Part shown: one piece after another, positions 32,891-44,630 of the stretch
Layout: each line of letters opens with the position of its first letter
Numbering within the stretch: position 1 is the stretch's first letter
Assembly: GCA_027625915.1 (NCBI GenBank)
Contig: JANTQA010000047.1
Coordinates: forward strand, 620,001 to 684,000
Length of the DNA: 64,000 nt
Reading direction: 5' to 3'
Origin: Anaeramoeba flamelloides
Taxonomy: Eukaryota; Metamonada; Anaeramoebidae
The notes under the pieces: generated by a model
Database searches by the model: none
Seen by the model: only the letters and a program-made list of their open reading frames with translations
Told to the model about the DNA's origin: nothing
Position numbers and translations under genes: made by a program

Positions 32891-33220
32891 CATTCATAAA
32901 AAATAATGAATTTTGAGCTTTTTCCAAAATGATGATATTAATCGGAACAAATATTTAAAAACAATAATTAATTTCGGAAAATAGACTTAAAAGCAATTTT
33001 GATATTATACTCTTGAGATTTTTATTTTTTTTTTCAATTTTAATAAATTTGGTAATTTATTTTTTTGAATCAACCATGAAATTTACTATAAGATTTTTTA
33101 CTTGACTAGACAATTGATAGAGAAGTAATTACTCCCCATTAAAATCAAAATACTAGAAAAAAAAATTTTTTTTTTATTCTGTTTTCTTTTTTATTATGTA
33201 AATCAATTGATTCATAAATA

Positions 33221-33405
33221 GTCAGCTCCACTTTGAAGACACAAACTTTTAAAATTTTAAGGCACAAAAAAATCTCAAATTAAAGCACATTTTTTGGAAT
33301 TTTTTTTCTCATATTATTTTTCTAGAATTTGAATTTTGTACCTTAATTTGATACTTTTCAAGTGCCGTATATTTTTTTGAAAGTATGTGTCTAATAATTC
33401 TAATA
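33221..33405 (+). mobile_element. M4 foldback MITE, decayed copy
   Basis: Keeps GTCAGCTCCACTTTGAAG, TTAAGGCACAAAAAAATCTC, AATTTGAATTTTGTACCTTA and a degenerate right arm. The terminal CAGTCAG is damaged on both sides. Confidence 0.6.
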
Positions 33406-33449
33406 GTTTGTAACATAACAAAAAAAAAAAAAAAAGGCTAAAGTTATTT

Positions 33450-33512
33450 GTTCTCGAATTAAAAGTTTATATAAAAATCAAAGATTTCACTCAATTCTCT
33501 CGAATTATAAAA
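33450..33512 (+). repeat. M7 unit A, single decayed hairpin
   Basis: TTCTCGAATTAAAAG...AAATCAAAGATTTCACTCA...TTCTCTCGAATTATAA has the same palindromic core and arms as unit A at 27520. Confidence 0.4.
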
Positions 33513-33659
33513 ACATAAAAGTAATAAAAGGTATTGAAAGTTCCAATAATAAAGAAGATAAAAAAAATATACATTTTACATATGTTTAGAATCATACAAT
33601 AGTGAATTATTATTGGATTTAACAAACAATCGTTCTTTAAGACTAAGAATATATATGTG

Positions 33660-34187
33660 AACAAAATTTCAAAATTTGGATACAGATTAAAACGTTGAAA
33701 GAATAAAAATAATCCACATTAAATTCAATTTGAAAATATATTTTATTTTACATACACTTTCATTTTTTTTGTCTACTTTATATTTTTTTCATTTCCTTTT
33801 TTTCCAGTTATGTCATCTGTTTTGTTAGATCTGGCATTTTTTTCGACAGTTGATATAAGGTTAGTGTTGAGTTCTTTACATTGGAAAATCAGAATACAAT
33901 CAACCGAAAGTATCTTATCATTTGATCGATCCACAATTGTTGGCATAATTTCAAAAAATTATCAAACAATTTTTTTTTCACTCTGATTCATTATTTTAGA
34001 CATATGGATTTTTATTTGTTCATTTTCGAGTTTTTTCTTTTATTTGTTTAAAAATAATTATTAATAAAAACATTAATAATATGTAACTTAAATATGGCTT
34101 TATATTAGGTTTGGGAAAATATAATAAATTTGGTTTTCTTTTGACGATTATTTATTTTGGGTATGTCAAAATTTTTGGAATGGTGTT
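33660..34187 (+). mobile_element. M2-family MITE (copy c)
   Basis: About 528 bp with ends AACAAAATTTCAAAATTTGG and, reversed, AACACCATTCCAAAAATTTT. Interior GTTGAAAGAATAAA, TTAGATCTGG and TTTGATCGATCCACAATTG landmarks are present. TA at 34188-34189. Confidence 0.75.
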
Positions 34188-35565
34188 TATGTATATTTAT
34201 CATTTGCTATTATATGTATTCACAATTTTTTAAATGGTATTAGTAGTTATTTCCATCAGAATTTTCTTGAATTTGGAATAAAAATCTAGTTCTATATAAT
34301 TTTTAATTTTTTAATTAAAAATAAATTTTTAGGTATGTAAATTCTAAAAAAACCTTATTAAGAAACCGGTAAAAGAAGAGGATAAAAAATAATCACGATC
34401 TTATTTCCTAAAAATGATGATTAAGTCAAACAACATTCATGACTTCCAACTTTTAAAAATTGGATATTCTATTGATTTTTGACAATAGAATTACTTGGAT
34501 TGATATAGAATGTCTAGAAATCAGAATAATTCTCATAAAGGAGTTCATTTTTCCCTTATTTTTTTAGTTTTTATTATTCTTTTTTTTTTTTTTGTCTTTA
34601 TTGTATAGGAGTTACCAAAAACTTTGTTGGGGGTGATATTTACTCTATATGATAATTTAAGTAGAATCTCACAAAACCTTAATCCAATTAGTTATAAAAG
34701 TAACAAGAGGTTTTTGGGAGAAATATATACAAATAAAAGAAAATTACCAAGCCTATTAAACCCAATTTTATGTTTTTTTTGCAATTAAGGTGTTTAGAAC
34801 ATATTTTGAATTGAAAGATCTAAATGAAAATAAAATTTACAAAAATTATTAAGTTTTTTTTTTTCTAAAAAAAATTATCATTTCTGGTGATGAAAAATAA
34901 TCTTTCTTTTTGGAAATTCTCTATTTTGATGAACTCTATTTAAGGACAATAACATGGCAGTCTTTTAACAAATGTCAACATTACCAAAAAATAACAAACA
35001 AAAATTTTAGATCTTCTTCTTTTTCTCAATTTTGACCTTTTATATGATGTGCTCATACTCTTGTAACTATGAGAATACATGAAAAATTAGCTTTGAAAAA
35101 TATTAACATGTTCTTAGTGTATGACATTTTCACCAAAGAAGGGATTTTCTCAAAAAGATGTCTTTTCCTACCCTCTTTATTATTTTTAGTCAAGAAGACT
35201 GAGACATCACAGAAAAAAGCACACTCAAATTTTGGAAAAATATCTCATTTTTTCGTTCTTTGACCTCACTTGATACATATTTTTGAGAATTATAAACAAC
35301 CAAACCATTATAAAAACACATAATAATTTAAATTTTAATTGCAAGTCTAGCCCTTAAATTAAAACCGATTGGAAAATTTTTTTTTTCTATTTTTCGTTTT
35401 TTTTTCTATTTTACTAATATTCAGCAATTGTGATCCTAAGTTCCTTCTTAAAAGAGACCAATTTTCACAAAAAAGAAATTAATAAAAATAAAATCAAAAG
35501 AATTTTTTTATTGATCAAAGAAAAATTTGTTCAACTATGAGAGAAAAAATTAAAATAGCTTTTAT
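34188..35565. other. Intergenic, nothing recognised
   Basis: 3' flank of the START gene. A 64-codon plus-strand frame near 35069 has no recognisable features and is taken as chance. Confidence 0.4.
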
Positions 35566-36486
35566 TTAATTCTCTTTCTCTTTCTCTTTTTTTTCTTTCT
35601 TTTCATTTTCATTTTCTTTTTCTTTTTCATTTTCTTTTTCATCTTCCTTTTCATTTTCTTTTTTTTTTTGTTTTTTCTCTTGTTCCTTTCTTTTTTTTCT
35701 TTTCATTCGTCTCCGCTTTTGAATTTTTCTGTACCCCCCACGAATAAAATTGTCTAGCTCTGTCAAACTCTGTGCGAAAGCACGCGCAGCAAATTTGTTT
35801 ATTTGCCAAGCTGCAAACCAACCACCAATGTCTAACTGGATGAGCGCATCATATTTTAATCCAACAATTTCGTCTGGATCACCTTCTAATTTCCAGAGAG
35901 GATCTGGTGTCATTTGCTTCCCGTCTTCAGTTTTTAAAAGCTTGTTCCATTCTTTACGGGTCATTGGCTTGAGAATAAACCCCGAAGGATATGTTGTGGT
36001 TTGTTGTCCTGAAAACTTTTGCTTCTTGACACCAACTTTCGTGACATCTTTGATTGATTGCTGTGCGGAAATAAGTGTCCCGTCTTTCAATTTTTTCGAG
36101 ATAAAGCACCCGTGTCCGTACCTCTGGCTTACGAGCCCGCCTAAGATTTTTTTTGCATGGTTGTAGACCACATACAAATTGTTTGCGCCTTCTGGTGGAT
36201 CAAATTCGATTAAGCGTCTTACATCATCGCTTTGGGTGTCCCATGGTTGACGGCCTTTCAAGGTTGTAATAATATTAAAGATCTCAGACGGTCGTACCCC
36301 CCAATAGTAGTTTTCAAATCGTAACTTGTTGAATTTGTTGTTTTTTGGTGAATAATGGGAGAGGAAAATATTGTTTACACGTTTGTCCTTTTGCCATTTC
36401 GAAGTGTCTGTAATTAAATCATTAACAACAACTTCATATGCTTCTTCAGCTAATTTTAAACACAATTTCCTTTGTTTTTCAGTCAT
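35566..36486 (-). CDS. START-domain lipid-transfer-like protein
   Basis: A 306-residue single-exon protein. Residues of about 20-250 match the START (StAR-related lipid transfer) layout. There is an N-terminal helix (MTEKQRKLCLKLAEEAYEVV), then a YWGVRPSEIFNIITTLKGRQ segment and RRLIEFDPPEGANNLYVVYN. It closes with IQLDIGGWFAAWQINKFAAR plus a long terminal helix (AFAQSLTELDNFIRGGYRKI), where START proteins have GGWxPxWLVN followed by a helix. START domains hold one lipid in a deep cavity and move it between membranes or sense it. The gene ends in a basic RRRMKRKKRK stretch and a Glu/Lys/Asn low-complexity tail of about 45 residues. The ATG is the first in frame. Codons in the core are noticeably GC-richer than in neighbouring genes. 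No membrane segment or signal peptide seen. Confidence 0.72.
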   Translation of the reverse strand: MTEKQRKLCLKLAEEAYEVVVNDLITDTSKWQKDKRVNNIFLSHYSPKNNKFNKLRFENYYWGVRPSEIFNIITTLKGRQPWDTQSDDVRRLIEFDPPEGANNLYVVYNHAKKILGGLVSQRYGHGCFISKKLKDGTLISAQQSIKDVTKVGVKKQKFSGQQTTTYPSGFILKPMTRKEWNKLLKTEDGKQMTPDPLWKLEGDPDEIVGLKYDALIQLDIGGWFAAWQINKFAARAFAQSLTELDNFIRGGYRKIQKRRRMKRKKRKEQEKKQKKKENEKEDEKENEKEKENENEKKEKKEKEKEN

Positions 36487-36624
36487 TATAAAAGTTGATA
36501 AAAAATGAAGTATTCTACAAACGATAAATAATAAAAGAAAATAATTTCATCTTTTTTTTGTCATGTTTTATGCTGTTTGTTTGTTTTTCAAAATGCCTTT
36601 CCAATGGTGTATTTTAGATCATGT

Positions 36625-36654
36625 ATTCAGGTAAAGTTTAATATTTACCTGAAT
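36625..36654. repeat. Perfect 11-bp hairpin upstream of the START gene
   Basis: ATTCAGGTAAA (36625-36635), an 8-base loop, then TTTACCTGAAT (36644-36654). It lies about 140 bp upstream of the START ATG; a regulatory role is only speculation. Confidence 0.7.
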
Positions 36655-36884
36655 TGAAAAAAAGTTTTTTTTTCATATTATTAGCAATAACTTACTTTTT
36701 TAGAACAATAAAATTGCTTAAATGAATCCCGTGATCATATACAATCATTTTTCACACTCGTGAAAATAATTTATGTAAGGTAAATATTTTTTTTGTTTGA
36801 TTTTTGATCTGATAAATAAGTTTTTAATAATTACAAAATAATTTTGAAAATTTTATTATAGTTTTGGTGTCTTGATTTAAGTGA

Positions 36885-37915
36885 CTATTAACTCTTATTT
36901 ATTTTTTAACCAAAGGTAAGGGGGTAATTATTTTCATAAAGATTAAGTCTTGTGCTCAAATATAAATTCCTTTATCAACTTTAGAGAAATGAGTTCGCAT
37001 TTATAAACGAATTTATTTTTCCAAATGAAATTTTCAAAAAAAGATCTGATCCATTTATGTTTCGATTTTTGGATCATCAAAACAAAAAATGAAAAATTTA
37101 ATACATTTTACTTTTTTGAAATCTTACTTTTAGTAATTTCTGAGAGTTTGTATGAACAAAACAACTTTAAAAACTTGGATCTTGTTTTTAAAAAATATAT
37201 GAAAAATAAACCAAAATATTGAACAGCTTGAAGATCTAAAAAAAATGATCATCTATTTTGTTCACAAATTTTTTTATAAATGCCTTGAAATATAATAGAA
37301 TAGGTAATATTCTTTTTCAAATATCAAGAGTATAAAAAAACCAACTGTTATTATTTAAAAACAGTGATTTGATAATAACTTTTTTTTTTTAGGTATTATT
37401 CGAATTATTATTTATTTTTTATTTTATTTGCTTGGGGGTCTTTAAAAAATAAAGAAATATATTAAAACATCTTGGCACTTAGGAATATCTGTGTTATTAT
37501 TTAAATAAGTTATTTGATAATATCTATTATTTTTTTTTATTATAATTATTTATTTGAATTCTATTTATTTTATTTATTGGAAAATTTTTAAAAAATCGAG
37601 AAATAATTGTAAAGTCTATTGATATACATTTAATCTTTGGGCTATTAAAAACCTACTGAAATATTCAAGATTGAGTCAATAATAATTGGTGAAAAAGAAT
37701 CAAATTAAAAAGTATTTCTTTAGGTTATAAGTTGAATTTCTTAGGGTTTAAAAAAAGTTTTTTATATCATTTTTGAATTAAAAGTTTTGATTATTTTGTT
37801 ATATATTTTTTTCTCATTTAATAAAAAATTGTAACTTTAGGGTTTTAAATTGAAATTTTTATTTAGGTTATACTTGATTTAAAACTTTAAAATATTTTTT
37901 TTTTGATGGTTTAAA
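36885..37915 (+). repeat. M5 repeat, full-length copy
   Basis: Carries all main M5 landmarks in order: ATTAACTCT, CTTTAGAGAAATGAGTT, CTTTTAGTAATTTCTGAGAG, TTGAAGATCTAAAAAA, GTTATTTGATAATATCTATT, and TTGGGCTATTAAAAACCTACT. A short internal duplication around 37340-37530 repeats the TTATTTAAA...TTTGATAATA segment. Confidence 0.55.
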
Positions 37916-38100
37916 AATTTTGTAAAAGAGAGATAAAATTTTCAATTGATAACTAAAAATGTATTTTTAATAATTTTGTATGTGGCCTTCCGTACTAGAA
38001 GTCTTATACTCATAAATTTTGCTTTTAGAAAAACAAAAAAAAAAAAATTTCAATTTTTTTTTTGTGTGTCTTTTTACTTTTCAATTTTTTACTTTTGCTT

Positions 38101-38857
38101 TTTAAGGGATTAGCGTCAATATAGATTTCTATATAATCAAAGTATGTTGTAATTGGGTGTAAATGGTATTAGTGCACCATGGCTCGAATAGCTCTAAAAA
38201 ATCAATTATAAATCTTATTGCACAATAAATTATTACCTTTTTTACTAATGATCACAATTAAAAAATTTCATTTTGCAAAAATTTTTTTTTAATTCCTTTT
38301 ACAAATCTAAAAATAAAAACACAAAACACAGTATTCCTGTATTTAATAATTTAGATTTAGAACTTCCAAAAGTAACTATTTTTAGAATTTTTTAATTTCA
38401 AAGATTAACTCAATAATCATCAACATAAAAGTACAAAGACTGATTAGTTTTGTTTACTTTTGATAAGTCTAATTATAGCATCAATATATTTGCATGATTT
38501 GAGAAATAATTTGACAAAAAACTTTATTGGTTAATTATTTAATTTTTAAAAAAAAAACGAATTTTTTAGTAACTAATCTACATTTCGCCATAAATTTAAG
38601 ATAGATATTTTATGACTTTGTAGTCTGAATATTGATAATTCAATCATAAAATTTATGGCGAAATGCAGATTTTATTCTGAATTTGCTGGGTTTTTTACTA
38701 ATACATAGATCATTTTCAATTGATGAGATGAATAAATATTCCTACTTTGCAATCGATTTTTTAGAGACATTTGAACCATGTAACACTAATGTGATTTGGT
38801 CCAATAACAACATACTTTGATCCTAGGCTTCTCCTTGGTAGACGCTAATCCCTTAAA
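38101..38857 (+). mobile_element. M6: 757-bp TTAA-flanked element with perfect terminal inverted repeats
   Basis: TTTAAGGGATTAGCGTC at 38101-38117 is exactly repeated in inverted form, GACGCTAATCCCTTAAA, at 38841-38857. Read as TTAA|GGGATTAGCGTC...GACGCTAATCCC|TTAA, it fits a TTAA target duplication, as made by piggyBac-type transposases. It has no ORF. Inside is a perfect 17-bp inverted repeat (CATTTCGCCATAAATTT at 38581-38597; complement at 38649-38665). Confidence 0.75.
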
Positions 38858-41295
38858 CATAAAAAAAATTGGGTATTTCTATCCCTTGTAAAATCGTAAA
38901 ATAATTGATTTTACGCTTAAATTACCTTTGAGGAAATTTAAGTAAAAGGGCATCTAAAGGTAATTAACACTACTTCCATCAATAAAAAAAAAAAAAAATT
39001 GAATTTTTTTTTTATCGGTATTAAAATTCATACAAAGTTGTAAATTCATCAGCTAATAAACAAATAATAAGTTCCTGCCTTACATAAGAAAATGATCTTA
39101 TTTTATTTTTGAGATTATCACCATTAAGTACAAGATGAAAACAGTGAAAAATATTTTTTTTGGAATTAAAAAAAAAATAGAAAGTGTTTTATATGTTCAA
39201 TACGAGAAAAAAATAATCAATTTGTAATATAAAATTGATCTTGAAGTATCAAAAATGAAGAATGAGTAATTTATTGCAAAAAAAAAGCAATCTAGAATAT
39301 TTAATAGGTAGTTTTTGAGCAGGGGTATATTTTTGGGGTATGTAAAAATCCTAAATATTCTTTTTAATCATTATATTAAATTTATGTTTAGTGAATATTT
39401 TACTCAATGATTTTTGTTTTTTCATTTTTAAAAACCAAAAAAAAATAATATAAACTGGTAGATGAATTTCGAAAAATATTTAAGATTTTTGATATTTTTA
39501 GATTTTTTTAAAAAAGTGGGGATTTGGGATATAGAATATATATCCAAGATTTGATAATATAACCATATCATTTTATTTTTGAGAAAATTAATAGAAAACT
39601 AAAAAGAGAAAATATTTACTGAAAAAAGTTAAGTCATTTGAAGTTTGATGAGAACATGTATTATCGAGATATAGGCAATTAATTTTTTGTAATATTACAC
39701 AAATACCAGAATTCCTACTTTTCACAATAAAATCATAAAATCACAATAATCCCATATTTTTACGATAAAATAAAACCACAATTAAATAAAAAATTATTTT
39801 TTTGAAATCCCCTTAAAAATATTTCTTAAATTTTCATAACACTGAGATTTTTACAATGAAACCGCCTTCAACTATGTTTGAAATGTTTGAAAGAGTTGGA
39901 AAGTGTCCTCAAATGTTTGAAAAGTCTGAAAAACATCATGTTTTTATAAAAATAATGGGTTTATTTTTGTTGTGGAAAAAAAATATTATTTGTTTTTTCA
40001 TTGTTTTGTTTTTTACAAAAAGCAAAATGTCCTGTGAATCTTATGATCAATTGAATAGCCGTCAATTTCAACAATAAAATTAAATATAAAATAGATTTCT
40101 TTCAAAAAAAAATTGGGATATGGACCTTTAAAAAGTTAAATAATTAAAAAGAAAAAAAAGTTCTTTTCAGTCTTATTGGTGATCAATTGAAAAAAAACAA
40201 TTTAAACTCTATTTGTGTTTTATGCCCAATATAAAGATATATTTAAAGAATAATAACAAGAAGGATAAGTAAATGTATAAAAAATCTCGATAAGTCGGTG
40301 ATAATGTGACCAGTTTCATGAGAAAGTTTTTAAAAAGTTTCTAACCCCTTTGAGCTTTTCCTAAAATATTGAAAAATTTTTTCACTCAAGAACACATTAT
40401 TTAAAGAACATTTGAAGGATTAATTTTTTTATAAGCATTTTTTATTAAAATCAAGTTAATAAACCATGGTTAACTGAGTAATTATTCGTTTCCACTTTTT
40501 ATTACTTTTCTTTATCTCAAAGACCAATAGATCTGTCAACCAAAACTAAAGAAAAAACAATGAAAAATCTTGATCTAATTCTTTATTTGAATCTTGATAC
40601 ATTTTTGTTTGTTTTTTAAAAGAATAACTTTTTTGGGTGAACTCTGGTTTTAAAACTAAAAAATTTATCATATTATTTAGATATTGTTGAATTAACAGCC
40701 CAAAAGACATCAACTTGTGATATCGTGATTGAATTTTTATCACAATATTTTGTGATTTATCAACATTTTATGACAAATATTGTGATCATATAGAATATCG
40801 CGATTAATGATATGAATCGGAAATTATTGATTATCAAGATTTTTTGCAATATAACGATTTCATAAAAAAAATACGATTTTTAAAACTTTATGGTGACTTA
40901 TCAAAGATATTGCCAAATGCCAGATTTTAGATCATGATTCAAAATAAATTCTCACAAATGAAGTGCTTCACTCAATCATAATTTGCCATGTTAAAACTGA
41001 TTGTAAAAAAAAATCATTACTAAATGGAGTGAGAATCTGCAAGGGTTTACATTTAAAGAAAAATCACAAAAATTGTTTATTATTTAAAAATTTTCTCATT
41101 AAATAAAAAATTAAAAATCCAAAAATATGTAATTTGAATTAATTTTTTTAATTATTTATTTTATTATTATTAATTTCTAAAATAAATTGAAAATTAATTA
41201 ATATTAAGATTAAAAGGAATATAAAAGATTTAAAAAGAAAAGAAAAGAAAAGAAAAAATCTAATTCAAAGAATAAATAAATAATAATATCTAATT
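38858..41295. other. Intergenic with small foldbacks and a short tandem motif
   Basis: Two adjacent small hairpins lie at 38896-38965 (CGTAAAAT/ATTTTACG and AATTACCTTT/AAAGGTAATT). Imperfect tandem TGTTTGAAA units occur at about 39872-39930. A cluster of TATCGTGATT/ATCGCGATTA-like motifs lies at 40718-40870. No supported gene. Confidence 0.45.
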
Positions 41296-42945
41296 TTATT
41301 TTTTACGATTATTTATTTTCCTCTTGTGATTGTTTATCTTTAGCCAAGAGTGGTTCAATAATTTCTGTGCTGTTATTCTTTTTTTCATATTATAATTGAA
41401 CATAGGAAGCAAGAAATCACAAATTTCCTTTGTGTCTTTTTTAGAAAATTTATATTTTTCAAACAAGACATTCTCAAGTCCCCAAAATTCTAAATTTTTA
41501 ATATGTTTTAAATTGCCGTTTCGATCTGCTAACAGCTGTGATTTAGATCCAGTAGTTAGTATTTTTTTTGGAATTTTACCTAATAATTCCATAATTAAAG
41601 CCAAATGATCTTCATCATCTGAATAATCAGTTCCTTCGGTGGGTTGAAATAACACATCACCAGTCAATAATTCAAAAAACATGCATCCTAAAGACCATAT
41701 ATCCGCACTTTTATCATAACCATGCCCTAAAATTACTTCGGGGCTTCTATACTCTCTCGTTTGGATTTCTTCTGTGAAGTGCTTATCAATCCAACATGCG
41801 TTACCCAAATCAATAATTTTACAATTTAGCGATCGTTGTTTTTTTTTTGGTCTTGGATTTTTTGAATTGATTTTTTTATTTATATTCTTTTCATTTTCAT
41901 TCTTTTTTTCTTTTTCACTATTAATTGTCCCTTCCTTATCCTTATCTTCTTCATTATTATTATTATTTTCGTTTTCCTTTACACTATCCTTCTCATTATC
42001 CTTCTCGTTTCCATTTACAATTCCATTTTCTTTTTTATTATTTTGTTCATTATCCTTATCATTTTCGTTTACCTCTATTCTTCCTTCTTCTTCTTCTCCT
42101 TTATTATTATTTTTTTCCTTATCATTATGACCACTTTTTTGTTCCATATCTTTATTTTGATTAATTGTTTCAGAATTAGCTTTATTATTTGAAGTTGCAA
42201 AATTAATAATTTCAAATGGATTTACAAAAATTGGAAGATCATTTAACTCTACAAACTCTTCTATTATTTCTTTTTCTAATTCAGATTCTAATTGTAAAAT
42301 TGATTTATTTAATGAACCTAATTTTTCTTTAAAGGTCAATCTTTTTTTTTGAGTATTATTGATTTTTTTAGATCTGCTTGTTGTAATTGTTTTGGAATTA
42401 TTTGATGTAATTTTTTTTTTTTTCTTTAATGGTTGAGGTTTTCTTTGAGAAAGAAATCGTTTTTTCATGATGATTTTTTTTTGGTTTTTTTTGGGTTGAG
42501 GGGTTTTTAAATTTTTTGTTCGAAATATTTTTTTAGCATTTCTATTATTATTTTTTTTTTGAATTATTTTTTTTTGATTTTTATTATTTTTTGGTTTTAT
42601 TGGATTTTTTTTTTTAAGGTTTGGTTTAGTTTTTTGTTTGTTTTTGGGTATATCTTCAAGTTTTAATCCTGATTTTTGAATTTTTTCTTTTAATTTTTCT
42701 GATATCGATCCAACTTGTTTAAAAATCATTACGTTTTCAGGTTTTAAATCCGTATGAATAATTTTACATTTTTGATGTAAAAAATTCAATGCAATTAAAA
42801 CTTGCTTAATAATATCTTTAATAATTTTTATTGGAATACCTTTATATTTATATTTTTTCAATAAAGATAAAAGAGTTGCACCATCCAGTAATTCAAATGC
42901 CATGCAAATATCTATACATGTATATGTGTGTGTATGTGTGTATGT

Positions 42946-43005
<60 letters not shown>

Positions 43006-44587
43006 GCGTGTGTGTGTTATTGTTAATTAGAAAAATTAGAGGAAAAAATATTGAAAGATTAATTTTGGATTTAATGAAAATATTTTGAATTTGATATAAA
43101 TTATTGGAATATATATCTCAAATTATTTTTTCTAATTTTTCAAAAATAAAATATTTTGTTTCAAATTTGTAAATAAAACCGTTAAATTGGAAATCTTATA
43201 CAAACTCAAATCTTATCATAGATATTTGGTGTTTTTTACTTGCTTGTGTTTGATTTTTTAATGAGAAAAATATTTTATTTTCATATTTTTGTTTATTCTA
43301 TTAAAATGTTTTAAGTTTAGAGTGTTCATTTAAACTCGAAGTCAATATAAACTAAAATTCAAAATTTTCCACATAGTTAAAACGGTCCAAACAACCACAA
43401 TAAAACAATTTCATTCAAATTGGAAAATAATTTTAATTTATGTAAAAATTTGAAAATCATTTTTTCGTCTTTTAGTTTTTTTTTTCATTCCATTTTTTGA
43501 ATTACGTAACTTGTTTCGTTCGATCAAAATTTTTTTCAACGATTGATATTATGCTAAAGTTGAGTTGTTCCAAATAGAAGAACTCAAATAAAATTAGTTG
43601 ATAGTCTCTAATCATTTGATCGATCAATAATTGCTTTAAAGAATTTAAACAATATTAACAATGTATTTTTTTTGTTTTGCCATCTCCAAAATTTTTGACA
43701 CACTCTTGATTTATTTGTATTGATAATTATATATTTTTTGTTTTGTGAGTATTGTAATTTATAAACAATTGTTAGCATTTCAATTAGTGAATGTTTCTAT
43801 TTGGTATTTCTTCTAGAATTGATTAAATAAGATTTTTTTTTTTTTAAAAATTGAATTTTGATGTGTTAAAAATTTTGAATTGAGGTTTAGATAAACTTTG
43901 TTTCAGTCAAAGTGGCCCAACGTTTTTTTCAAATATCAATTATTTTATATAATTGACCTTTGAAGAACAAATAAGAAATAAGCAGAATAATACACATCAA
44001 AAAATTGTTGGTATCTGTCTGAAAGAAAACTTATGAATCCATAGATTTTTCTTAAAAATTGAAAAACTCAAATTCTTTGGGAACCATTGAGAAAAACAAG
44101 AATGTTCGGTTTGATATCCTACTGATATTTGAATAATAAATAGGAAACAATTTCCACTTCATTTTCTATACTTTTCTTTTAGAAATCAAGTCCCCAATCA
44201 AAGTAGGTAGGGATTTGTGGTCTCTATTTGGAAAAGGAAATGGAAATCAAGTGAAAATTTTTCAGATGTATTATTCAAATATCAGGATCAAAGATCGAAT
44301 AAAATTCCAATAGAAATCAATATGATTTCTCAACTATCATTTTCACACTTTCAATAACCCTAGAATAACACATTTTTACTTTGTGACCATTAATCTTGTA
44401 ATAAAAATAATTTGCAAAAGAATTAGGTATTAAAAAAAAAAATTGAAAAAAAAAAAAACAAAAATGTGAAAAAATGATTTCAATTTTGAAAATTTCCAAA
44501 ATAAATTTTTTCTTCAAATATCCATGCAAACTCTTTTAACACATGTAATTCACCCATTGCAACTGGGCGCCTTTGACTGGAAAATGG

Positions 44588-44630
<43 letters not shown>

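Noticed and set aside
39856-40077. 73-codon plus-strand frame starting MKPPSTMFEMFERVGK
   Set aside because: Its coding look comes from short imperfect TGTTTGAAA tandem units; no domain and no splice context.
41774-42164. Plus-strand frames rich in Ser/Phe/Leu inside SRPK
   Set aside because: Antisense of the Lys/Asn/Glu spacer of the kinase.
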